A stretch of DNA of 64,000 bases from Anaerolineae bacterium (GTDB lineage: Bacteria > Chloroflexota > Anaerolineae > 4572-78 > J111): NCBI GenBank assembly GCA_022071955.1, contig JAJVIM010000032.1, forward strand, positions 62,001 through 126,000. Reading direction: 5' to 3'. Made by a program: the position numbers and the translations under genes. Shown here in pieces: positions 7,622 to 16,221 of the stretch (position 1 is the first letter of the stretch; every line of letters starts with the position of its first letter). A model generated the notes under the pieces. It saw nothing but the letters and a program-made list of their open reading frames with translations. It searched no databases and was not told the DNA's origin.

Positions 7622-9004
7622 ATGAAAAACCCATTTATCGCGATATTTTTATGTTTGGCCGCAGCGGTGGCCGCTACCGGCTGCGGCCCCGTGGCCAAAC
7701 AGGCCGAAGCCGCGCCGCCCGCGCCCGCTGCCGGCGTCCCCGTCGAAGTGGCCCCGGCTGAAACTGGCGACATTTCGCTGGTGCTCAATTACGCCGGCAC
7801 GCTGCAAGCCGCCAAAGATGTGCGGCTGGTGCCGCGCGTGGCCGGGCAGGTTACCCGCATTTTTGTGGCCGAAGGCGACGCCGTGAAAAAGGGTGATTCC
7901 ATCGCCGCCATTGAGCAGGATGTGTACCGGGCGCAGCTCAAACAGGCCGAGGCCGCGCTGGAAAAAGGGCAGCTCACCCTGCAAAAAATGGAAGAGGGCG
8001 CTCGCCCGGAAGAACTGGCCGCCGCCCGCGCCGCCGTTGCCATTGCCCGCGCCGCGCTGGCCGACGTAAAAAACCCCAACGACGACACCCGCACCACCGC
8101 CGCTGCCAACCTGGCCAAAGCGCAGGCTGCCGTCCGGCTGGCGCAATCGGAGTACGATAAAGTGGCCTGGGCCGGGCAGGCCGGGATGACCAAACAGGGG
8201 TTGCTGTTGGAAGACGCCACCAGCAGCTATGAAGCCGCGCTGGCCGCCTACAACCTGCAAACCAACCCCACTGCCAGCAAAACGGCCACGCTCGACGCGC
8301 AGGTGGTCAAAAGTGAACTCGATCTGGCGCTGGCCGAAAAGCCGTTCCGCCCGGTTGATTTTGATCTGGCCCGCGCCAGCATCAAACAGGCCGAGGCCGC
8401 GCTGCAACTGGCCCAACTGCAACTGGAATACACCACCATCACCGCCCCGTTTGACGGCGTTGTAGCCGAGTTGGTGGTAGACGAGGGTAGCATGGTCAGC
8501 TCCAGTGTGGTGTTGGGCCGCTTCATTTCGCCCCAAACCGAGGTGACGCTCAACGTGGAAGAGAGCCGGCTGGGACAGGTGAAAAAAGGCCAGCCCGTGG
8601 GGCTGCGGGTCAGCGCCTACCCCGGCGTCGATTTTCCGGCGGTGGTCACCAACGTGGCCCCCATCGCCGATAGCAAAAGCCACACCTTCAAAGTGACCGT
8701 TACCCCGCTGGACGAGAAAAACCTGCTGCACGGCGGCATGTTTGCCGATGTCAAGCTGCTGGCCGAGGAAAAAACCAACACTCTGCTGGTGCCGCTGGCG
8801 GCGGTGACGCAGGTTGATGGCCAGCCGGCGGTGTTTGTGATTAACGCCGCGGGCGTGGCCGAACAGCGCCTCGTGACCACCGGCCTGTCCACCGACAGCC
8901 AGATTGAAATCATGTCCGGCCTCAAAGCCGGCGACAACGTGGTCATCGCCGGCCAATCAAACCTGACCGACGGCGCGGTGGTTAACGTGGTGCCAAATCT
9001 GTGA
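7622..9004 (+). CDS. RND efflux adaptor (membrane fusion protein), lipoprotein
   Basis: A 460-residue HlyD/MexA-type adaptor. I start at ATG 7622, after AAGGGAG; an upstream in-frame ATG at 7499 would translate repeat sequence. The signal peptide ends in AATGC, so Cys21 is the likely lipidated residue. Next come a lipoyl/barrel-sandwich half (about 65-95, RVAGQVTRIFVAEGDAVKKGD), a coiled coil rich in Ala/Gln/Glu (about 100-260), the second lipoyl half (ITAPFDGVVAELVVDEGSMV), and beta-barrel and membrane-proximal domains. It pairs with the permease 110 bp downstream. No outer-membrane TolC-like gene is present, consistent with a single-membrane envelope. Confidence 0.92.
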   Translation: MKNPFIAIFLCLAAAVAATGCGPVAKQAEAAPPAPAAGVPVEVAPAETGDISLVLNYAGTLQAAKDVRLVPRVAGQVTRIFVAEGDAVKKGDSIAAIEQDVYRAQLKQAEAALEKGQLTLQKMEEGARPEELAAARAAVAIARAALADVKNPNDDTRTTAAANLAKAQAAVRLAQSEYDKVAWAGQAGMTKQGLLLEDATSSYEAALAAYNLQTNPTASKTATLDAQVVKSELDLALAEKPFRPVDFDLARASIKQAEAALQLAQLQLEYTTITAPFDGVVAELVVDEGSMVSSSVVLGRFISPQTEVTLNVEESRLGQVKKGQPVGLRVSAYPGVDFPAVVTNVAPIADSKSHTFKVTVTPLDEKNLLHGGMFADVKLLAEEKTNTLLVPLAAVTQVDGQPAVFVINAAGVAEQRLVTTGLSTDSQIEIMSGLKAGDNVVIAGQSNLTDGAVVNVVPNL

Positions 9005-9010
9005 GGCAGG

Positions 9011-9106
9011 TGGCGAGTTACGGGTGGCGGGTGGCGTCATTTGTCACCCGCCACCCGCTACCCGCCATTCTTAATTGCCAATCGTAAATCCAAAATCCAA
9101 AATCGG
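9011..9106. repeat. GGGTGGC/GCCACCC heptad hairpin and AAATCCA heptads between pump genes
   Basis: GGGTGGCGGGTGG near 9022-9034 faces CACCCGCCACCCGC at 9045-9058, with flanking complementarity giving an imperfect hairpin over 9012-9066. AAATCCA-type heptads follow at about 9083-9106. The structure occupies the 110-bp gap between adaptor and permease and could reduce readthrough. Confidence 0.7.
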
Positions 9107-9114
9107 AAATAACT

Positions 9115-12100
9115 ATGGGACTTACCAAACTCTCTATCAAACGTCCGCTGACAATGCTCATGATCATCCTTGCTTTTGTGGTGATGGGCTACCGGGCCAT
9201 GACCATGCTCTCCATCGACCGGATGCCAAAGGCCGACATCCCCTACGTCAGCGTGGTGACCATTTTTGCCGGGGCGTCGCCGGACGACGTCTCCAGCCTC
9301 ATCATCGAGCCAATTGAAGACGCCGTGGCCGGCATTGCCGGCATCGATGAGATTACCAGCCAGGCCAACGAAAACTACGGTTACGTGGTCATCAAATTTA
9401 AAGAAGGCATCAACGGCGACCAGGCCGCCATCGATGTTTCGCGGCAGGTGAACGCCATCCGCGGCGACCTGCCGGCGGAGGCCGAAGAGCCGACCATTGT
9501 TAAGGCCGACATCAACGCCACGCCGATCATGCAAATTGTGCTCAGCGGGCCGCAGGGCAGCGACGCGCTGTACGACATCGCTAACGGCAAACTGAAAGAC
9601 CGGCTGCAAGCCATCAACGGCGTGGCTTCGGTGAGCGTGGCCGGCGGGCGAGAGCGCCAGGTGCAGGTGTACGCCAACCCGACCAAACTGGCCGCCTACG
9701 GCCTGCCGGTGGAGTACGTGGCCCAGGCGCTGCAACAGGAAAACGTCACCTTTCCCGTTGGCTCCATTGACCAGGGCATGCAAAAAAATTCCGTCCGCTC
9801 GGTGGGCGAGTTTGCCAGCCTGAGCGACATTGAAAATATTGTCGTCGCCGGCGGGCCGAGTTTGCTCTATCAACTGCCGCTGCCGGCCATCCCGGAGGAT
9901 GTGGCCGCGCAGCTCCCCACCGGTCTGCTTGAAAGCGGCGGCAACGTTTATCTCAAAGACGTGGCCACGGTGCAGGACAGCTTTGAAGACGCCAGCCGCA
10001 TGGTGCGCTTTAACGGGCAGGCAGCGGTGCTGGTGACCATTGTTAAAACCAGCGACGCCAACGCCATTGACGTGGCCGACGCGGTGCGCGTCGCCGTCGA
10101 TGACTTCCGGCCCAACCTGCCGGCCAGCGCCAGCCTCAGCATCGCCATTGATGACACCGCCTTTACCCGCGAGTCCGTGACCGCCGTGGAAGAAGACCTG
10201 CTGCTGGCCATTATCATCACCGGCATTGTGATGCTGCTCTTTTTGCACACCATCACCAGCAGCGTCATTGTGATGCTGTCTGTGCCTACCTCAATGATTG
10301 CCACGTTTTTAATTATGTGGTGGCAGGGCTTCAGCCTGAACACCGTTACCCTGATGGCGCTGACGGTGGCCATCGGCATTTTGGTGGACGACTCCATTGT
10401 GGTGCTGGAAAACACCGAGCGCCACCTGAAAATGGGCAAATCGCCGGCAGATGCCGCCATTGAGGGCCGGGCCGAAATTGGCATGGCCGCCATTACCATT
10501 ACCGCGGTAATTGTGGTGGTTTACCTGCCGGTGGCCTTTATGAGCGGCATCATCGGGCAGATGTTTTTTAGCTACGGCATCACCATTGCCGCCGCCACCA
10601 TTTTCTCGCTGCTGATTTCTTTTACGCTCACGCCGATGCTGGCCGCGCGCTGGCTCAAAGCCGAAGATGCCGAGCGCCGCCCGCCCACCGGCCTGCGCAA
10701 AGTTTTGGCGTTGCTGTTTAGCCCGGTGGGCTGGCTGTGGCAGCGTTTTATCCGCCTGTGGGAAGCCCTGTTTGACGGGCTGGCCGGCCTGTACGCCGCC
10801 ATTTTGCGCGCCACGCTGGCCAATCCCTTTACCCAGTTGCTGGCCGTGCTGATAGCCGCCGGGGCGCTGGTTGCCGGTATCTGGCTGGTGGTTGGCGGCG
10901 TGGTTGGCGCGGAGTTTTTGCCGCAGGAAGATGACGGCCTCATCACCGTGGGCATAGAAATGCCCGCCGGCAGCAATCTGGCCGCCACCGACCGGGCCGC
11001 CCGCCGCGCCGAGCAGCTTATCCGCGCCGAAGTGCCGGAAACGGCGATGATTATTACCCAGGTGGGCACCAAAGCCGGCAACGCGCTGCTGGCCGATAGC
11101 GCCAGCGCCAACAACGCCGTGCTCACCGTGCGGCTGGTAGATAAAAGTGATCGCTCCCGCAGCACCAGCGAGGTAGTCCGCGCCCTGCGCCCGGTTGTCC
11201 GGCAAATCCCCGACGCTACCGTGTCGCTGCTGCTGAACACCGCCGTTTCCGGCCTGACCAACGATATTCAGGTGCGGCTGTACGGGCCGGACCAGGAAAA
11301 GCTCATCGATTTGGCCCGGCAGGCCGAGGCCGTGATCCGCACCGTGCCGGGGGCCACGGATATCCGCAACAGTGGCGCGGCCCGCTCGCCGGAAACGCGG
11401 CTGGTCATTGACCGCCGCCGGGCCAAAGATGTGGGGCTGTCGCCGGCTGCCATTGCCCGCACGCTGCGCATCGCCGTGAACGGGGCGCAGATGGGCACGG
11501 TTAAGCTGGATGAGCAGGGCGATGACCTTGACCTGATCTTGCGCATGCCCGCCGAGGCCCGCGCCAACCCGCGGCAACTATTGCAACTGCCGCTGGCTTA
11601 CCTGGCCAACGAACGGGTAACGCTGGGGCAGGTGGCCGCCGTGGAAGAAACGCGCGCGCCGGCCAGCATCAGCCGGGCCGGCCGCCAGCCGGAACTGACG
11701 ATCATTGCCGGGGCCAGCGGGCGCGGTTCCGCCGACGTGGCCAACGACATCGAGCAGGCGCTCACGGCCAGCATCGATTTCCCCGCCGGGTACGGCTTTG
11801 ATTTTGCCGGCCAAACCGACATCCAGCGCGACTCATTCACCCAGTTGTCCGAGGCGCTGCTGCTCTCTATTTTGCTGATTTACATGCTGCTGGTGGCGCA
11901 GTACCAAAACTGGCTGCACCCGCTGGCCATTATGTTTGCCCTGCCGGTGACGCTGGTGGGCGCGTTTGGCGGGCTGTGGCTCACCGGCAACACGCTCAAT
12001 GTGATGTCGCTGCTGGGCATCATTATGCTGGCCGGAATTGTGGTTAAAAACGCCATTCTGCTGGTCGATTTTACCAACATCCTGCGTTTTGAGCGCGGTT

Positions 12101-12405
12101 ACAGCCGCCGCGAAGCGTTGATCGAAGCCGGGCGGCTGCGGCTGCGCCCCATTTTGATGACTACGTTTGCCATTGTGTTTGCGCTGCTGCCGCTGCTGTT
12201 TGGCCAGGGCGCCGGCGCGGAACTGCGCGCCCCGCTGGCGGCGGTGGTCATCGGCGGCAATGTGTCGAGCACGCTGCTGACGCTGATTCTGGTGCCGGTG
12301 GTTTACAACTTCTTCGATTGGGCCGGCAGCCGGGTGAACGCGCTGGCCGGCAAAGTGCTGGGCCGCGAGGCGGACTCCGCCGCCGCAGAACCGCAAACTG
12401 TGTAG
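9115..12405 (+). CDS. RND superfamily efflux permease (AcrB/MexB-like)
   Basis: A 1096-residue proton-driven transporter with the two-fold RND layout: one helix at the N-terminus (about 15-33), a large extracytoplasmic loop, a six-helix bundle, then the same again. Proton-relay residues are visible: the Asp-Asp pair in TM4 (GILVDDSIVVLEN) and the Lys in TM10 (GIVVKNAILLVDF). The N-terminal motif KRPLTMLMI and FAGASPDDVSSLI are typical. The substrate cannot be read from sequence; drugs, lipids or metabolites are all possible. It works with the lipoprotein adaptor immediately upstream. Confidence 0.94.
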   Translation: MGLTKLSIKRPLTMLMIILAFVVMGYRAMTMLSIDRMPKADIPYVSVVTIFAGASPDDVSSLIIEPIEDAVAGIAGIDEITSQANENYGYVVIKFKEGINGDQAAIDVSRQVNAIRGDLPAEAEEPTIVKADINATPIMQIVLSGPQGSDALYDIANGKLKDRLQAINGVASVSVAGGRERQVQVYANPTKLAAYGLPVEYVAQALQQENVTFPVGSIDQGMQKNSVRSVGEFASLSDIENIVVAGGPSLLYQLPLPAIPEDVAAQLPTGLLESGGNVYLKDVATVQDSFEDASRMVRFNGQAAVLVTIVKTSDANAIDVADAVRVAVDDFRPNLPASASLSIAIDDTAFTRESVTAVEEDLLLAIIITGIVMLLFLHTITSSVIVMLSVPTSMIATFLIMWWQGFSLNTVTLMALTVAIGILVDDSIVVLENTERHLKMGKSPADAAIEGRAEIGMAAITITAVIVVVYLPVAFMSGIIGQMFFSYGITIAAATIFSLLISFTLTPMLAARWLKAEDAERRPPTGLRKVLALLFSPVGWLWQRFIRLWEALFDGLAGLYAAILRATLANPFTQLLAVLIAAGALVAGIWLVVGGVVGAEFLPQEDDGLITVGIEMPAGSNLAATDRAARRAEQLIRAEVPETAMIITQVGTKAGNALLADSASANNAVLTVRLVDKSDRSRSTSEVVRALRPVVRQIPDATVSLLLNTAVSGLTNDIQVRLYGPDQEKLIDLARQAEAVIRTVPGATDIRNSGAARSPETRLVIDRRRAKDVGLSPAAIARTLRIAVNGAQMGTVKLDEQGDDLDLILRMPAEARANPRQLLQLPLAYLANERVTLGQVAAVEETRAPASISRAGRQPELTIIAGASGRGSADVANDIEQALTASIDFPAGYGFDFAGQTDIQRDSFTQLSEALLLSILLIYMLLVAQYQNWLHPLAIMFALPVTLVGAFGGLWLTGNTLNVMSLLGIIMLAGIVVKNAILLVDFTNILRFERGYSRREALIEAGRLRLRPILMTTFAIVFALLPLLFGQGAGAELRAPLAAVVIGGNVSSTLLTLILVPVVYNFFDWAGSRVNALAGKVLGREADSAAAEPQTV

Positions 12406-12426
12406 GCGTTACCCACAAAAAGTAAA

Positions 12427-12464
12427 CCCCCTCTTCCAGAGGTAGCGGGGGCAGGGGGTGAGGG
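12427..12464. repeat. C/G-rich imperfect palindrome
   Basis: CCCCCTCTTCCAGAGG followed by GCGGGGGCAGGGGG forms an imperfect hairpin after the permease stop. It resembles the C-rich palindrome family seen elsewhere in this window. It may act as a weak terminator; no T-run follows. Confidence 0.4.
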
Positions 12465-12486
12465 ACAACAAATCAAGGCGAAACCA

Positions 12487-14364
12487 ATGAACCAAAAATT
12501 TATTTCCTTTATTTTTATACTGACGTTACTTTTATCCGGCTGCGCGGCGGCTGAAGCCAGTGAAGCCGACCTCCAGCCGCTCACCGATTGGCCCACGCCG
12601 GCGGCGGTAGTCGCAGCGCCAACGGCCACGCCGTTTCCCAAAATTGCGCTGACGGATGTCAGGAGTCAGACTCCAGAGTCCAGACTCCAGAGTCCAGACT
12701 CCAGAGTCCAGACTCCAGATGTAAATTTTGTTGCTGAGGATGCGGCCAGTGACCAGGGACAAATGACAAATAACCAACTACCAATGACCACTGACGCCGA
12801 CGCAACACGCAGCACGCAACCGCTTACGGCGCTGACGTCCATCGCTGCGGCCAGGCTGGCGGCGGCCAAAACGGAGATTCGGCCCGGCCCCGGAACGGGC
12901 TTTGCGCCCATCGATGAGCTGACCGAGCCGCTGGAACCGCTGGCGGTATTGGGGCTGGACGCCAGCCGGCAGTGGGCGCTGGTGCAGCCGCAGCACTCGC
13001 GGCAGGGCTGGGCCGCACTGGCCGATCTGCAAATCGATAGCGCGCTGGCGGGCGCGCCCACGGTTTACACCGCCTGGGTCAACGCCAACGAGGTCGGCCT
13101 GCGCCGCGGCCCCGGCATTTTTCATCCCGCCGCGGGGCTGCTGCCGATCAACAGCCTGGTGCGCGTTATCGGCGTGAATGAGGGGCGCAGTTGGGCGCTG
13201 GTGCAGCCGGTGGGCGGCAGCGATAGCGGCTGGGCCGAGCTGCTGCACCTCACGTTGAGCAACCCGCTGCTGGGCCTGCCCATCGCCCCCGCGCCGCAAC
13301 AGGCCGCCGCCCCGGCCAGCAACCCGGCGGCAGATGAGGCCTCGGCCAGGCAAGGGCAGTTGGTCTTTCAAACCAGCAGCGGCGGCAAAATTATGCTGAT
13401 CAACGCCGATGGCAGCGGGCTGCGCCAACTGACCCACGGCCTCGACCCGGCGCTGTCGCCGGATGGGCGGCAGGTGGCCTTTACCCGCTGGGCGCAGGGC
13501 GAAGCCGGCCCCGGCTCGCTGTGGGTGATCAATACCGATGGCACGGACGAGCGCCAACTGTTGGAATTTGTGAAGCAGCCCAAAGGCGCGGAGTGGTCGC
13601 CGGATGGCGCGCAGATCGTGATTAATTTTCAGCACGAAGGCCGGCTCACCGACGAGAACGTAGCCATTGACCTGTCGAAACATCGGGATGCGACGGAAAA
13701 AGTGCCGTGGAATGCCGAGGGGGTTAAGGTTGATTATGAGCCGGTGGTGAGAGGCGGCAAAGTGGTGGGGCAAATTCCGTATCTGAAATATACGTTTCCG
13801 CCCGACCCGCACTGGAGTTTGCGCGTTGTCAACGTGGCCGATGGCTCGTTTGAGGATATGGACGGCGGGACGTACGCGTTTCGGCCGGCGTGGGACCCGG
13901 CTCAGCCGTGGCGGATTGTGTCCGATGGCGGGCGCGGGCTGGTGCAGGTAGATGTTAACCGCAACGCCAGCCAGCCGATAACCGATAATCTGGGCGATGG
14001 CTCGCCGGTGTTTTCACCGGATGGCCGCTATCTGGCCGTGTCGGTGGGCAAGCCGGGCGGCGGCGATGGCTACAATATTTACCGGCTCAACGCCGATGGC
14101 ACGGGCCGGGTGCAGTTGACCAAAACGCCGCTGTACGCGCCGCTGCTGCCCGGCGGCGACAACAAACAGTGGAATAATGTTTCGCCGGCGTGGTCGCCGG
14201 ATGGCACGCAAATTGCCTTTCTCACCGACCGCAGCGGCCGTTGGGAAGTGTGGGTGATGGCCGCCGACGGCTCTAACCCCCGCCCGATGTTTGCTCCGGC
14301 GGTCAGCGAGCAGTTGGATATTCAGTACAATTTTGTCGATGAAAAGGTGTTGAGCTGGCGGTAG
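12487..14364 (+). CDS. Lipoprotein with two SH3-like repeats and a TolB-type beta-propeller
   Basis: A 625-residue exported protein. The signal peptide ends in LLLSGC, so Cys19 is the likely lipidated residue. Residues about 57-105 are low-complexity and encoded by DNA heptad repeats (for example TPESRLQ/SPDSRVQ). Two bacterial SH3-like modules follow (about 115-180 and 195-260; GPGTGFAPI, RGPGIFHPAAG). The C-terminal half (about 295-625) is a PD40/TolB-like propeller with repeated LSPDGRQVAFTR, WSPDGAQIVI, FSPDGRYLAVS and WSPDGTQIAF motifs. Likely an envelope-surface binding protein; the ligand is unknown. It sits 81 bp after the RND permease, but function with it is not implied. Confidence 0.85.
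   Translation: MNQKFISFIFILTLLLSGCAAAEASEADLQPLTDWPTPAAVVAAPTATPFPKIALTDVRSQTPESRLQSPDSRVQTPDVNFVAEDAASDQGQMTNNQLPMTTDADATRSTQPLTALTSIAAARLAAAKTEIRPGPGTGFAPIDELTEPLEPLAVLGLDASRQWALVQPQHSRQGWAALADLQIDSALAGAPTVYTAWVNANEVGLRRGPGIFHPAAGLLPINSLVRVIGVNEGRSWALVQPVGGSDSGWAELLHLTLSNPLLGLPIAPAPQQAAAPASNPAADEASARQGQLVFQTSSGGKIMLINADGSGLRQLTHGLDPALSPDGRQVAFTRWAQGEAGPGSLWVINTDGTDERQLLEFVKQPKGAEWSPDGAQIVINFQHEGRLTDENVAIDLSKHRDATEKVPWNAEGVKVDYEPVVRGGKVVGQIPYLKYTFPPDPHWSLRVVNVADGSFEDMDGGTYAFRPAWDPAQPWRIVSDGGRGLVQVDVNRNASQPITDNLGDGSPVFSPDGRYLAVSVGKPGGGDGYNIYRLNADGTGRVQLTKTPLYAPLLPGGDNKQWNNVSPAWSPDGTQIAFLTDRSGRWEVWVMAADGSNPRPMFAPAVSEQLDIQYNFVDEKVLSWR
12670..12795. repeat. Two heptad repeat arrays inside the lipoprotein gene
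   Basis: Seven units alternating ACTCCAG and AGTCCAG run exactly from 12670 to 12718. A second array of six looser units (GACCAGG, GACAAAT, GACAAAT, AACCAAC, TACCAAT, GACCACT) runs 12751-12792. Both are in frame within the linker between the lipid anchor and the SH3-like repeats. Confidence 0.85.
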
Positions 14365-14405
14365 GCCGCGCCGATAATTAAAACAGGATATGCCTGAAAT
14401 TAATG

Positions 14406-14431
14406 GAGTCCAAAACTGAGGTTTTGGACTC
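14406..14431. repeat. Perfect 11-bp stem hairpin after the propeller gene
   Basis: GAGTCCAAAAC, loop TGAG, GTTTTGGACTC. It lies 42 bp after the stop and could be a terminator, though only C-rich sequence follows instead of a T-run. Confidence 0.55.
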
Positions 14432-14459
14432 CCGCTGTAACGCAAATGAAAATTGGGTT

Positions 14460-14481
14460 GGGGCGCTTCGCGAGGCGCCCC
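14460..14481. repeat. Dispersed palindrome GGGGCGC...GCGCCCC
   Basis: This palindrome shares its core and the following CATTCGC with the module at 7554-7599. It lies in the gap before the small gene at 14604. The rest of the gap (to 14603) shows only degenerate CTGATTTCTGACTCC-type repeat remnants. Confidence 0.6.
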
Positions 14482-14603
14482 TGCATTCGCTGATCCGCAG
14501 GTTATGCTTGTCGCGTAGCTGTTGGGCTGCAAACCCGACTTATGATTTCTGCCCCTATCCCTGATTTCTGACTCCTGAAGCCTATTTTCAAAGGAGCGCA
14601 TTG

Positions 14604-15038
14604 ATGACCTCACAACCAAAAAATGGTCACAATGAACGGTTGAACGGCAACCTGAAATTTATTAACGGGTCGCTGGCGGATTTGGAGGCGCGTTTTTTGC
14701 AGCAGCGCCTGTGTGCAATCCAAAGTTATTTGGATGACCACCTGCCCGATTCTGATACGGTGTGGAATCCGTTGAGCTGGTGTCGCTGCTTGCAGTTGGA
14801 GCCGGTGCGCTGTGAGGCCGAGGTTTTGGAACGGCTGCTGCATTGTCCGGCGCGCCAGTCAACGCATCTGGAAGAAATGTTGGGCGACCGGCTGCATCAA
14901 CTCGATGCCCAATTGGTGCGGCTCACTTACACGCATAATTACGAGGAAACTTATTGGCAAACGGAAACTGAACGGCGGGTTATCACCAAAATCCTGCACG
15001 ATTGGTGGCACTGGTTACAGGTTGGTGATCACGGTTAA
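14604..15038 (+). CDS. Hypothetical helical protein
   Basis: A 144-residue soluble protein starting at ATG 14604, 7 bp after a strong AAGGAG site. No signal peptide or membrane helix. It is predicted mostly helical and is rich in Leu, His, Trp and Cys (PLSWCRCLQLEPVRCE; ILHDWWHWLQ near the end). I do not recognise the family. The His and Cys are not arranged in a familiar metal motif. It ends 30 bp before the convergent phosphoesterase gene. Confidence 0.6.
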   Translation: MTSQPKNGHNERLNGNLKFINGSLADLEARFLQQRLCAIQSYLDDHLPDSDTVWNPLSWCRCLQLEPVRCEAEVLERLLHCPARQSTHLEEMLGDRLHQLDAQLVRLTYTHNYEETYWQTETERRVITKILHDWWHWLQVGDHG

Positions 15039-15068
15039 CGCTCAAATGAAAATATGAGCCGGATTAAG

Positions 15069-15890
15069 TCATCGATAGAAATTTTTCTTGTTGATAATCG
15101 CAAATTTGTCGGTGCCGCGGCGCATTTTTTCGGTGTACACCAATTTGCTGCCCAGCGGCCGGGCGTGGCGCAGGTTGTAAGCCCCCACTTCGGCGGTTGG
15201 GTGGCCAACGCTTTCAAGCTCTTTTACCACTGCTTCAACATCAAAATAAACCCGGCGCAGATCGATGTGGTATTTACCCCGCGGCTGAAGAGTTATCACT
15301 GCGTAACTGGCTCGCGGGTCGCCATCAAATGGCAGCCCCACACTGCCCACATTGACAAACCTGCGCCCATTAATCATTCGGTCAAACGGCAGGTGTGTGT
15401 GAGCGCACAGCAGTAAATTGTGCGGCGGGGTATTTGTCATCATTTCGTTCAGTTCCGCGGGCGAGGTATCGGGTTTCATATTTTCTTCGTCGCTACGTGG
15501 CGAGCCGTGGACGGCCAGAATGGCATGTTCGGCTGACAGTTGCAAATATTGGCGGGCGGGCAGCGTTTCTAAATAGGCGAGTCCGTCTGGCCCCAGTTGA
15601 TCGGCGGTCCACGGAAAACTGGCCAGCACCTGCGACTGCCAATCGGTGCCGCCCGGTTCGCCGGGATATTGTTTCTCAACCAGATACCGGTCGGTGTTGC
15701 CCATAATCGTTAGCATTGGCGGGTAGTGCTGCAGCAATGTGAGCACTCCCGCGGGATCGGGGCCAAAAACAGCCAGATCGCCCAGGTTTAACAGATGATC
15801 CACGTGGCCCAGCTTATCGATATCTGTGAGCACCGCTTGCAGAGCCGCGCGATTGCCATGAACATCAGATATAACCGCAAGTTTTGTCAT
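15069..15890 (-). CDS. Metallophosphoesterase (YfcE/MJ0936-like)
   Basis: A 273-residue calcineurin-like phosphoesterase. Metal-site motifs in order: SDVHGN (Asp9, His11), LNLGDLAVFGPDP, MGNTDRY (the usual GNHD with Thr for His), CAHTHLPF, and VNVGSVGLP. The family hydrolyses phosphodiesters or phosphomonoesters with two metal ions; the substrate here is unknown. The GNTD variant occurs in other YfcE-like proteins, so it need not mean inactivity. A terminator-like hairpin lies 66-98 bp upstream of its start codon, inside a probable leader. Confidence 0.88.
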   Translation of the reverse strand: MTKLAVISDVHGNRAALQAVLTDIDKLGHVDHLLNLGDLAVFGPDPAGVLTLLQHYPPMLTIMGNTDRYLVEKQYPGEPGGTDWQSQVLASFPWTADQLGPDGLAYLETLPARQYLQLSAEHAILAVHGSPRSDEENMKPDTSPAELNEMMTNTPPHNLLLCAHTHLPFDRMINGRRFVNVGSVGLPFDGDPRASYAVITLQPRGKYHIDLRRVYFDVEAVVKELESVGHPTAEVGAYNLRHARPLGSKLVYTEKMRRGTDKFAIINKKNFYR

Positions 15891-15943
15891 AAATTATATC
15901 CTTTAATCATACAGCCCCAGTTGCGTTTATGGCCAGGCTCCCC

Positions 15944-15988
15944 TCAGCAACAAAATACCAGCTCTGGCCCTTGCCGCCAGAGCTGGTA
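15944..15988 (-). terminator. Terminator-like hairpin in the leader of the phosphoesterase gene
   Basis: On the minus strand TACCAGCTCTGGC pairs perfectly with GCCAGAGCTGGTA (15956-15968 and 15976-15988) and is followed by TTTTGTTG. It lies downstream of a possible minus-strand promoter at 16068 and upstream of the start codon at 15890, so it could work as an attenuator. Confidence 0.5.
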
Positions 15989-16067
15989 AAATGCGGGCTT
16001 TGGTTTGAGTTATTGGTGAGCTGGTTGTTAAAGTTGACGCTGTGAAAAGTTAGAAAGGTACAGATGT

Positions 16068-16076
16068 AGTATAACA
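16068..16076 (-). promoter_or_regulatory. Possible extended -10 promoter for the phosphoesterase gene
   Basis: The minus strand reads TGTTATACT, an extended -10. The -35 region is weak. It would give a leader of about 170 nt containing the hairpin at 15956-15988. The rest of the 331-bp gap (15891-16221) shows no gene. Confidence 0.35.
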
Positions 16077-16166
16077 CACTTTCGCCGGGTTTGAGCTATT
16101 TAGTTGCTTAGAAGACATTAAGTTTGCATTAAAATATAATGCTTTAAGGTTTCTGGCTGGTTATGT

Positions 16167-16208
16167 AAAAAAAGACACCCCGCCAATATTGACGGGGTGT
16201 CTTTTTTT
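16167..16208. terminator. Strong bidirectional intrinsic terminator
   Basis: AAAAAAAGACACCCCG, loop, CGGGGTGTCTTTTTTT. It has a perfect G/C-rich stem with A-run and T-run on either side. It ends the minus-strand Hsp20 operon. Confidence 0.92.
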
Positions 16209-16221
16209 GACTGGCCAGGTA

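Noticed and set aside
7649..8956. 435-residue minus-strand frame opposite the efflux adaptor
   Set aside because: Composition is His/Gly/Gln-rich with no motifs, and the plus-strand gene is certain.
10309..11577. 422-residue minus-strand frame opposite the RND permease
   Set aside because: Shadow of a strongly conserved transporter gene; no start signals or motifs.
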